A DNA stretch of 64,000 bases, taken from the NCBI GenBank assembly GCA_903813345.2, contig CAIIXF020000001.1, forward strand, positions 24,043,915-24,107,914, in the 5' to 3' direction. The notes under the pieces were generated by a model. That model had not been told where the DNA came from. It did no database searches and saw nothing but the letters and a program-made list of their open reading frames with translations. This document shows, piece after piece, positions 46,101-58,100 of this stretch. Position 1 is the stretch's first letter. Each line of letters starts with the position of its first letter. The translations under genes and the position numbers were made by a program. The DNA comes from Owenia fusiformis (Eukaryota > Annelida > Polychaeta > Sabellida > Oweniidae).

Positions 46101-49100
46101 GGTGTCTACATAGTACCTGTGATTAGGCTATTTAGTAAAAGTGATGAATATGCTTTAAGTGCATTCAAGAACCATGCTACCAAGCTATTCAGTGCCTTTA
46201 TAGTAGATGTTGGTATTCTAATAATTCAATCAGTATACGAACAATAATTCCTTTGATATGAATTATTATATAAGCAAAAATAAGTCCATTATTACATGAG
46301 GATGCGATGCACATATTTTGAAAGCAGATTTTATAAGTAATTTAGGGGAATATTATTATTAATTATAATTGTAGGTATTCTCACCATGTTTGAGTTTAAC
46401 ACCAAGCATTGCCTTCCACGGGGCTAAAGAGATGATAGGTGAAGATGAGACACAGATAAAGTACATAGATAAACAATAGGTAAGTACAGGTAAACAATAG
46501 ATGAATACAGGTAAACAATAGGTAAGTTAGCAACAGGTAAACAAAAGATGTACAATTAAAATTGGGTAAACAATGATAGCTAAATGTAAGTATAAACATC
46601 ATTTTGCATAATGCAGTAGAAGATATAAACAAAGGTGCAATGAAGATATAGGTGCAATAAATGACAATAGTAGTGATGTTGCATAGCAACAGCTTTCGAA
46701 GAGCTAGAATTAGTTTCATCTAACTTTCTTAAATTTGAAGAGCAATTGAATTATACAGCACATATAAATTGAATGTTGAATAAGTTGAATCTTCTGACAA
46801 TCTGCTACATAATAATTAGTAAAGATTTCAAAACTTGTATTAGCGCCAAAAATTATATAATAAGCTTCAAAGAGTTAAGTTCTAAGAAATATCAAATTAT
46901 TAACAAATGTTTCAGAAATGACTAATGCATTACCATCACACCAAAATGTTGCTACATAACAAAGACAGAGTACACAGAGGTTAATATAGTAACAGTTGTT
47001 ACATTCAAGTTACATTTTACAGACAGATATGTCACAAGTTACACATATCTAAGACATGTTAATAGGTAAGGAAGAATGAAAGAGAGATGACAAGAATGGA
47101 AGTTAGAATATAGACAGGGATATATGATAACATGATGTCATCAATGGTCAGATATCACCTTTCACATTACATATGACTGTGGTGTCAGCTTCATATGACA
47201 GTTGCTATGGTGAGGGACACACAATAATAAAGCAGACACTCCAGTTGATGCTTGGTGTTAGCTCAGAACAATTCATTTGCATATTTTTAGGTTCAATTTA
47301 GTATTTATATAAGAAAAATATTAGGAAATTATTCAACTGCACAAAACCATGCAGATCAGTTCTACTGTTCTATATAATTGTAGATAAGTTCTATATAATT
47401 GGTATTAAACAGCACTGTGTCAGTTGTATGACAACATTACCTCATGCATCAATAGTTTGGCAATCTTCACAAAACCATTCAAACAAACTATTAGTTATCT
47501 CTTTTCTAGTATGCTTGCGTGTGTTACCACAGTGAGCTTCATATTAGGAGCAAGTCAACATACATGTACATATTGTGCGGATTGTGTTCTATGTACAGGT
47601 TGACCACAAAAAGGTGAGTTTTCTTGAAATAACTTGTATTATCTATGATAGTGTCATGTTGTGCCAAATAAGGAGCCTTTATCTCAGATAATAAGTTAAT
47701 TGAGAATAACCCTAGTCCACTTTTTTGGATCACCCTGTACTTTGCACAAGAGTGTGACTTATACTTGTACAACGACTATAACATCAATCAGACACTTACC
47801 TTCATTGAACAATTCATTCTCAACATCAAACACAGCCTCTGCCAATGCTGCACGATTGTAGTTATTTTGCTGCAATTAATCAGTAAGAATTCATCTATCT
47901 TTCATTATATACACTGATTCTGATCTACTAGGATGATGAAAATTATACATTTATTTATTACCATGACATTATCATAATAATAATAATAATTTACGCATCC
48001 AAGAGAAGGCAGTGACCTCCTCAGCTACGAAGTAACTGGGAGCTGCACACTTTTGAAAGTCTGAAAATTAAATGCCACCCTGTTGAAAACTTATTTGCAC
48101 CATGTCAAATGGGTGAAATACATACATATTTTGACCAAATCAGGCATGGTTAGAATTTAGCACGGCAAAAGAAAAAATAATGGAGATGAAACTGACAGGT
48201 ATCATCTCTTATATATTTAAGAATTTTCAGGTGCGTCATGTACCCAGTAACCTACCTCATCTTGATATGAAGCTGGATTATACTGCTGTCTAGCAAGGAC
48301 AGCCCTGGGTGACTCTGCATGATTTACTCCTTTGTTACTTGGGCTATCTATCCTACTAACATCTGGCAATGAACTCTGTATTCCACTATCCTGTGATGTA
48401 CTGTCTCTCTCCTTTTTAGTGTCATTATATGATGCATTTAAATTTTGAATGTCTGCTGTAGTCTTTTTAATTGAGTTAAATATATCTTGGGGATTCATAT
48501 TTTCTGTTTCTTGATTTGTGTCACTAGAAAACGTCCTGGAAAGCAATGACAAGGAATGTAATATATGTCAAGTGTTATACATGTGGAGAGCATGTACACT
48601 TTCAATTATTTTGTGAATGGATTCAAATATTATTAATAGTCAGGAATATTTAGGTGAAAATATTTCAAAAATATATAGAAGCAATTTTAAGGTGGATTTC
48701 AAAATTTCATACCATTCTTTTGAAAACCTGAAGTGGCACCAAGCAATCCATTGACTTTTTCACCAAAAATCCAAGATGGCCGCCACGATGTATCGAAAAA
48801 TCATAAAAATTGACTAAAGTTGTAATTTAATAAGTCAAAATAGTTGTATACTGATCAAACATGACTAATAATAGTACCTATTAGATGTTCATATGCAGTT
48901 AAAGTCACTGGATCATTTTTGTATGAAAACTGGAGTCCCACAAGGCTCAATTTTATGTCCGCTACTTTTTTTGTCTAATGACTTGCATTGACCATGGCAT
49001 TTGCACATAGCAGTGGATACTTATCCATTTTTGAAATGTAAGCACCCAGGACCACATTTCACCTTGCACCCATACTTGACCAATGCTTGGCATGCCTTGG

Positions 49101-52100
49101 CTGCTTGAGGAAGGGATGTCAATAGTGGCACCAGTAGAGACATGTCATACTTCAAGCCCCATATTGTGAACTCCTATACCAATTTTAGATGGAGATTGTA
49201 CAGTTGCCCCCAAACAATACCACCTTGGTTAGCAAGTTCTTAAGATTTTCTGAGCAAGGCCTCCTTTTGTTGGTGGTATTCTGTCAATGACTGTATGGCC
49301 GTCACAGAGCATTAGCCTTCGTGCTGCATTGATATCTATCTGGTTGCTGGTTCGATCATATAATAGAACAGTGAAACAGTCTAGGGACTGAATGGTCTGA
49401 ATTTACAAAACCAGGTTTGTTGCAAGCATTTGTGCCACTCTTTTGTAGAAAAGCTGGAGTAACTTCCTTGAACACATTCCATAGCTTGAAGGCAGATCCT
49501 TTGCTATGGCCAAAGAATGATGCAGTTAATATAATTTAATATCTGTAATTTCTGAGAGGTCTGAAGGCAATCCAGATTGACACTTATTGGGCCCTAATTA
49601 TTATTATTATATCTTGGTTACCGCCATATTTGGCGAGCAATACCTCATTGGTATATTCCGTATTTAACTTATTTTACACTCGAAGACAGAGCCAGAAACC
49701 CCTCCTTGGAGGAGCCTGTGTTCTTTTGTGTGCACAGGTACACAGACATACAGGTACACACCACAGCCTTTTATACGAGTCGTGAACCACTCAGTCAAAC
49801 ACCCAGAATTACATCACGTACAAACAAACTTGTCTGAACCGGGAATCGAACCCGGGGCCAAGCGATATTGGTAACCTTGACTCTGCCACTGAGCCATAGC
49901 GGGTGGACTAATGCTGCAGCCATGGCAAGAACAACTACATCAGTATCTCAACTTCTGATTATGAAGTCTTTTTTTCCCTCTGAGGTCATCTGTTTTACAT
50001 GAACAAAGAGTCTAGTGTCAACTTCTTCATGAGTACAAGGTCCAATCATTGCTGTATCTGGCAAGTGAGGAAATCACTGAACAGATTCCACAATAGAAGT
50101 TATCATTTGCTTGTCATTTACATCAACCTCAAAAATAGAGTTGGCCAGGAATGCTAACAGCTTAGTCTTGTTCTGGCCATTTCTTAGAAAGCCTAGCCAA
50201 TTCTTGGGCATCGCGATTCTCTGCATAAACCATCCAGTCCCACTGTTTTGTTGGTAGACATCCCAGAACACCTTCCATAAGCTGCCTTAACTTGGGATGA
50301 GACATTGGTAGCATATTCTTGGAAGTTGGTAGCCACACCAGGACGCATCACATAGACCAGAAGGGTGCCATCTATTAAAATTGCATCTGCAGGTTTTTTC
50401 CAATACTTCAGATCCATCTGGCTTAGCTTCTCAACATTTAAGTAAGTCTGCTTCTTTGTAGGTCTCATGGCCCTGTGCTTAGCTAAGGATGGCCGGAACT
50501 CATGTTTTTCATGTTTGAAAAACTCAGACATGTCAATGTGTCTTGATTGGCATCCCGTCATCCCTAGCTAAGCACAGAGCCATGTGACCTACGACAGACT
50601 TACTTAAATGTCTAGAAACTGGTCCTTTCATCCCAAGTTAAGGTAGCTTATGGAAGGTGTTCCTAGATGTTGTCTGCAATGTTTACCTACAAAACAGTGA
50701 GAAGTCCCTAACAAGGATTAATCGTGGCACTGGTGCTAGAAGGATAGTTAATGCAGAGAATGCGATGCCTAAGAATTGCCCAGCTTTCAATTAACGGAAC
50801 AAGACTAGGCTGTTTGCATTCCTGGCCAACTCTATGTCTGAGTTTGATGTTAATGACAAGCAAATGATAACATCTATTGGAGAATCTATTCAGTGCTTTC
50901 CTCAATTGCCAGATACAGCAATGATTGGACCTTGTACTCATGAAGAAACTGACACGAGACTCTTTGTTCATATAAAACATGACCTCAGAGGGTAAAAGAC
51001 TTCACAATCAGAAGTTGAGATACTGATGTAGTTGCTCTTGCCATGGCTGCAGCATTTAAGGGCGCAATAAGTGTCAATCTGGATTGCCTTCGGACCTCTC
51101 AAAAATTACAGGTATTAAATTATATTATATTAGCTTCACCATTCTTTGGCCATAGCAAAAAATCTGCCTTCAAGCTATGGAATGTGCTCATTGAAGTTAC
51201 TCCAGCTTTTTTACAAGTGGTACAAATGGTTACAACAAACCTTGCTTTGTCAGTTCAGGCCATTCAGTTCCTAGAATACTTTACTGTGTTCTATTATATG
51301 ATCGAACCAGCAACCAGATAGATATCAATACAGCACGAATGTTCTGTGCTGGCCATATAGTAGAATACCACCAACAAAAGGAGACCTTGCTCAGAAAATC
51401 TTAAGAACTTGCTAACCAAGGTGGTATTGTTTGAGGGCAACTGTACAATCTCCATCTAAAATTGGTATAGGAGTTCACAACATGGGGCTTGAAGTATGAC
51501 ATGTCTCTACTGGTGCTACTGTTGACATACCTTCCTCAAGCAGCCAAGGCATGCCAAGCATTGGTCAAGTATGGGTGCAAGGTGAAATGTGGTCCTGGGT
51601 GCACACATTACAAAAATAGATAAGTATCCACTGCTATGTGCAAATGCCATGGTCAATGCAAATCATTAGACAAAAAAAGTAGCGGACATAAAATTGAGCC
51701 TTGTGGGACTCCAGTTTTCATACAAAAATGATCCAATGAATTTAAATGCATATGAACATCTAATACGTACTATTCTTAGTCATGTTTGATCAGTATACAA
51801 CTATTTGACTTATTAAATTACAACTTTAGTCAATTTTTATGATTTTTCGATACATTGTGGCGGCCATCTTGGATTTTTGGTGAAAAAGTCAATGGATTGC
51901 TTGGTGCCACTTCAGGTTCTCAAAAGGATGGTATGAAGTTTTGAAATCCACCTTAAGATTGCTTCTATATATTTTTGAAATATTCTGTGAACTTATCTCC
52001 TATTCAAACCCGACTATAAGTAAAAATCTTATATTTATGCTTTAAATTACTTTCATGAAAATACATGTAACACATCAGGGTCAAATACATTTTAAAAGAC

Positions 52101-55100
52101 ACTTGTAGAATATTGTCTATTTCTACTTTTTATTAAAGCCTTAGGATTGAAATACATGTTGTGAATAGATAAGAACGTATTGTTTCCTAGCTTCACAAAG
52201 CAATACCTGGATGATGTCCGAGGTCTGGGGGAGGGGGCTGTCTGTGGACTAGCAACGTTCCTTGGGGAGAGAACCTCATGCTCTTGACTCCCTCTCCTCA
52301 AGTGATTGTGTAGAATCTTAGTGGCACCATCCTGGAATGTTTTTGGCAGGTGGGACAGCATCATAGAAAACTCTGGTGTGTTCAGGTTAAACATGGCTAT
52401 AAGACAGGATTGGGCTGCCTGAAAGAGAATATTACAATATAAAGTTAGATAAATGTGAGAAAAATTAAAACAAACAATTGCAGAGCATCATCTATACTAG
52501 GGCTGGTAAAGAACTGAATGGAAATAAGACAGAGTCAATAAAGACATAAATGTATCATGGAATTACACATGAAGTTCTCAAGTAATGTAGTGACTATTGA
52601 CCAGAATATAATTCAAGTAAATTGTGTCACATGTTGGATGTAGCATTGGTAATAGTTACAACGGATTGCTCACTTCAGATTATCACTTAGAAAGTAGCCT
52701 ATGGCACCACTATGGGTCTAGCCAATGTAAAACATGTTATACAAGTGGCACAGGCCATCCCTTGAGCCTCATTCCCAGTGAGTGTCTTCCTACCTTTCTA
52801 ACTTCCGCACTTTTTGGCTCAGTTGTCCATGTGATGATTCTGGATATAGCCAGCCTGGTGTCACTAGAGTTATTAAAGTCACTTGGGTCCATGACTGTGC
52901 TCAATTGATGCAAGTAGTTTAATAGGGCTATTTTAACCTAAAACAAAAGGTACAAGCATATTGTAGGATGATGAAAGTGTTTAATTGGTCTTGTGGTTGT
53001 TTTAACATGAGATCTAAAAGCACATGTATTTAACATGAAATTCAATGGGATGCAGCTTGACATTAGGTTAAGATGATTGTTTTTAATCATGATGATATGT
53101 GATGATTCTATTGACAATGAGATAGTTCGCTAAACAATAAATGAAAGAAAATTGACAATTCACAAAGCACAGGAGCTTCACTATGTAATGTGACATCACA
53201 ATAGTACAGCAGTACTATGTAATGTTACACCAAAAGCTGATCGAATTATAATTTAAACAGAGAAATTATTCAATACACTCTCACAGTAAGCATATAGCTA
53301 TATGTGTATCATGCTTTTTCAGCAACACACATTGTGAACAATTAACTCAGTTTAGGACTATAGCTTGAAATCATAAAGCTTGTATGTACAAACAAAAAAG
53401 TATGACACAAAAATTATAATTTGCATTCTCAAAAGCATGTGTTACTCCAAATCACATAGCAGTGTATAATAGACAGCCAAGTACTAGCTGGCTACAGCCA
53501 ATACAGAGAATATTCAAACTTGGGAGAATATGCCCCATATCAACTATCTTATGCCAATCCTGATGATCAAAACTAAAGTAATCCAGTCATAAACTGATAC
53601 AGGATTGCATTGATTCTATCCAGTGTGAAGAGTGAGTATAAGGGTACATATGTACAAATATATATAAGGTATATGGGGAAGAATGAGTTCGGCTAAGGGA
53701 AAACATTAATAAGGTTCACATAAATGCAGGTGGACACAAAACTTCATTACAAATCCATTCCACACTATGTACACTAATTCTGTTCACAATATTTCAAAAG
53801 CTGGCGAGCTAGGAAATCTCAAATCATGCTTTGAAATATCATGTCATTGGAAATGTGTGTAGCAGAGTTGCAATGAAGCAATATATAGATGTAGATTGTA
53901 GATGTACTACTATACCTTCACCTAGGGAAGCAAAAGACAGAGGAATACAGAATTATTTTAATATCCTAACACTGTGACACCATGAAATTGTGACACTGTG
54001 ACACTGTCGTGTGACACCTAACATACAATAAACAGAAACAATACCAATGGATACCAAACATATGTCTATCAAAGAAGCAGTATGTAAAACATGGGAATAT
54101 TTTAAATGTTGAATAAACCTTCAGTGCTATATAACTTTGGACAACCCTGTTTTCTTCTGCTTTTTTACTCTATTTCCATTACATGTTCTAATAATACTTA
54201 CTTTAAGATTTGGCGTTTGTGTCTGGTCTATTATGAATTTTGTTAGTAATTTAAACTGGCTGTCATATGGAAAAGATTCCCTGAAATAAAATCAATGAAA
54301 GTTTTCAACATATAATATTAGGCATATGAAATGCATCCTAGAATGTTCAATCAGAGATGCCCCTTGCATATCTATTTAGTAAATTTACATATAACTTTTA
54401 TGAAGATGAATTCATCCATAAACATGTATTGGCTTTTTGAATATTTTATGGTTAATATGGTTCTTAATTTTTTTTGTGTTTTCTAATGTTGCTCTCTGTG
54501 CTTTTAGATTGTTCACTTTAGAATTGAAAGTGATAAGAACAGAATGCCATTTCAGATCCTTACCTAACCAAATCTAATGCTTTGAGAACCTTCATTTGTA
54601 TAGAGCCTAACATATCAGAGCCCATTTTGTTCAGCAGTCTGGTTAGTAATATGTATAACCAGTCATTTAAATCTTGCCTATGTACAGAGAGAAAGTCAAC
54701 TAACGTCTCCAGGAACATACTAAAAACCTGAAAACATAAAAAAATATGCTAAGTGAAATTAATGTACATACAGTACAAGACCTCCAAGTGTTTCATTCAA
54801 TAGTGTGTGAGAGATGATCTATTTGCCTTTTGAGGGTATGATTGATACATTTGGTCAATTCATTTGTCATCCTCATGCTTATAGGTTGAATCTAGAATCT
54901 ACACTATATCAACTTAAAACTCCTGCCCTGAAGGCAAATCTAAAAAGAAATCTGCAATATCATTTCTGTAGAGTATAGAAAGATTAGGAAATGATATTTA
55001 TTACTGTGATTATTTAGAAGCAATTGCCAACCCTACTTAAAGTAAAAGTGAAGAAAAACAATGCAAAGGTAAACTTACCTTCCCATGTGGGTCATGGAAC

Positions 55101-58100
55101 ATTCTGGTAAATATTTCTGTAACTTTTTTCAATTCAATACGACTGGAAAATAAAGAGTATAGATATGTTATAAATATATTTGATAGTAAATCTGTGCCAC
55201 CAATTTTATCCAAAATGAATATTCACGTTATTGTTGTATATGAAATTCTTTTGTTTACACTAATAATTTTTTATGATACATGATACATTTTAGAGGTAAT
55301 AGCATGAATAACTGCCTTACTTTAGGTATCTTGAACCACTGAGCAGGCCTTGCAGGGCTATTAGTCCCTCTTTCCTATCAGCCCAGGATGAACTGGACAT
55401 GTTAGCTAGGATATCTGACACATCCTGGAATACACATAAAACACATATAACAATAGATAAGGATAATGTTTAATGCAACCAGGTCAGAACCAATCATGAA
55501 TTTAATGAGATTTCAAAATTGTGATAATGTAGATTGTTGGATACACAGAGAGTGTATTAGGTAGTAAGCTAGCACCCAAAAATGTATTAGTTCGTGAACA
55601 AATTGAAATTACTTGTTTCTTATGTATTTTTATGTGATTCTTCAGAATTTTTTTGTCTGACGCGCCATATCCGGGGCGAAAATTGTCAAAATGGCGTTTT
55701 CGACCCTAAAATGGAAAATTACTGGGGGTACTTTATCATCACTCGATAAATCATTCTGTTAGTCTTCAATCATCATAATAATTTTATGGGGAGTTGATTG
55801 GATCATGCTGAGGTAGTATGTAAAATTCCAATGCTCTGTCACTCATGGTTGTCATGGAAACCACAATTTTCGTTCAAAATATCCTTAATTTTGCAAAACC
55901 TGAACATGTACATCATGTAGAATATGGATTATTTTTCGAATCAATACATATCAGCACATTTTAGCACACTCAAAATAACCAGTACAGTTCAAACATTTGT
56001 TTAAATATAAAGGATATTGCAACTTACATGATTGGTCAGTGTCAAAGAACATACAATTACATGAGTGATCAAAAGTGGGCGTCGCCCCCATAATAGTAGA
56101 TGATTGCTATACTCCATAAAAACAGAGTTCAACTTGACTTTTGAGATACATTTACACTAGAGTTATTTGATTATATTTTATATCAAGCATTTCTGGTAAA
56201 TAATGTACATCTAAGTGTTATAGTTATTGCATTGGGGGGGGGGGGGGGGGGGGTACAGAGGGGGGGGGGGCTAGTAAAAGAATTGGGAGGAGGCAGAGCT
56301 AATCAGCCTTAAGTATAAATCTCATCTACATATATCTGGATTTCATGGGGTTCGTCTTCTGCATGGGTCTTCTTCATATTCATCTCAGTATATGGGATAT
56401 TACAACTTACATGATTGGTCAGTGTCAAAGAACATACAATTACACAAGTAATCAAAAGTGGGCGTCGCCCCCATACTAGAGTAGATGATTGCTATTCTCT
56501 ATAAAAACAGAGTTAAACTTGACTTGAGATACATTTACATTGGACTGGTTATTGCATAAGGAGGGGTGAGGTTAGTAACAGAATTGGGAGGGGGCAGAGT
56601 TAATCAGCCTTAGGAATACTAATAAATTCTTTCTTTTGGACTTCTTCATAGAGTATTTTCTGGGTCTTCTTATATTAGTTATCTCAATATACTGTATATA
56701 GTTATTATATGGGAGGGGGGTAGTAACAGAATTCGGAGGGGTGGGGGGAACAAGTCAGCATTAAGTATCAATTTCATCTTCAGAGTTCTGGATTTCATAA
56801 GATACATCTTCTGTAGTCTTTCTGATTCATCTCCTGGTGCTATATGGACAATCATTTGTCTGAGAATACCAGTCAATACCCAATGCAATGGTGGAGTCAT
56901 TTAGTTTCCATCCATATCCATCTTCTGCTGGAATGTCAGGGTTTACAATATGGGCCATATGCACGATAAGTGCTTTGTAGTAAGCTCTTGACAAGGTGGA
57001 AGAAGACTGATGTCGGTTCCTTCATAGTCTTTGATTGTTTTATGGGGTCTAAACTTCTATTTCAATTGGTTTATGTGGTTTTGCTGGTGTAAGACATTGT
57101 GGCTTAACATAAATGTTTTTTTTATTATACAAGTATTAATCAATCTTCTTTTGTGTGTCCAGCACTACACTTTGCTGTATTCTGTGCTTATCCTAACACA
57201 TTGATTGAAGGACTTATAAATGAAAGATATGTAGTCTTTAAAATGCACATGAGAGATGGATTGAAAATGTGTTTATTCCTTGTGACAATATTACTCTCTG
57301 GGCCCATATCGGCCCTAAGGAAATATCATACTAAATTTCATGGATTCTCTGATGGGTTGTTTTGTTTCTGGAGCTGGCAGAAAATACACGTTTTTCAAGA
57401 TACTTCTAACAGCAGAGTGATTATGTGATGATTAAATCCAAAATTCTATAAACGAACCTGATAGGAGAAGAAGTGGGTGGTGGCACATCACCTTATCAAA
57501 TGTAGAAATACATGAGTCCCTTAAGATTGGAATGAGTTCATGAATAAGGATGCAAACAAGAAGCAACTATAACAGTTACACTTAATTGAATAAGACCAGA
57601 ATATGCCAAGAAAAAATCTACTGTGTAGCAGGTGGGAAATGCCATATCCTTTCTAGTGATCATCATGATAAACCATGAAATTTTATTTCTTCCCGGCCCT
57701 TTAGGTGAGACAGAAAGATGCTATGAGTATCAGAATGTCTAGTCATGGCAATACAACGACAACTATAGATGAGCCTTCTCATAGTCTGATCATTTTCATT
57801 CTTGTGATTTATCGCATGATATTGATATATCAACAATCTCTCAAGAGAAAATACCACTAAACACTTGCAGATTTGAGAGTCATTCAGCTGGGACTCAATA
57901 TGGTGCTCCATCTTTTTAAAATGTGCTATCCCTTCAACGCCTGGCACTTACTTCATCTAGCAAAGGTATGAAGGCTGCATATATTATGCCAGGCCCTAGA
58001 TGGGAGTAGTAACAGAATAATTGGGAGGGAGTAGAGCTCCCTCCTAGGTCTGAAACCACTTCCCCACCCTCACCTCATGTAAAAACTATACTACTAAACA

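Larger units (their letters stand above)
48659..51985. mobile_element. 3.3-kb palindrome carrying two head-to-head copies of a transposon-linked gene
   Basis: The outer ends are inverted copies (AATATTTCAAAAATATATAG at 48659 and its inverse ending at 51985). The arms stay alignable along about 1.4 kb each to a centre near 50490-50575, where CTTAGCTAAGGATGG and CCCTAGCTAAGCACAG face each other. The left arm is longer because a SINE of about 310 bp was inserted at 49598-49908. Both arms read outward from the centre as remnants of one protein family. No clear target duplication was found at the outer ends. It lies in CLASP intron 11. Confidence 0.85.

Noticed and set aside
46430-46560. GGTAAACAATAG-like short repeats as a regulatory array
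   Set aside because: Irregular low-complexity sequence without a consistent unit.
47690-47745. Mariner-type terminus near a GGATCACCCTGTA word
   Set aside because: Only a short end-like sequence is present, with no second terminus or transposase nearby.
49825-49908. Functional tRNA gene
   Set aside because: A and B boxes are good, but the acceptor stem does not pair and an AAT tail follows, so it is a tRNA-derived SINE.
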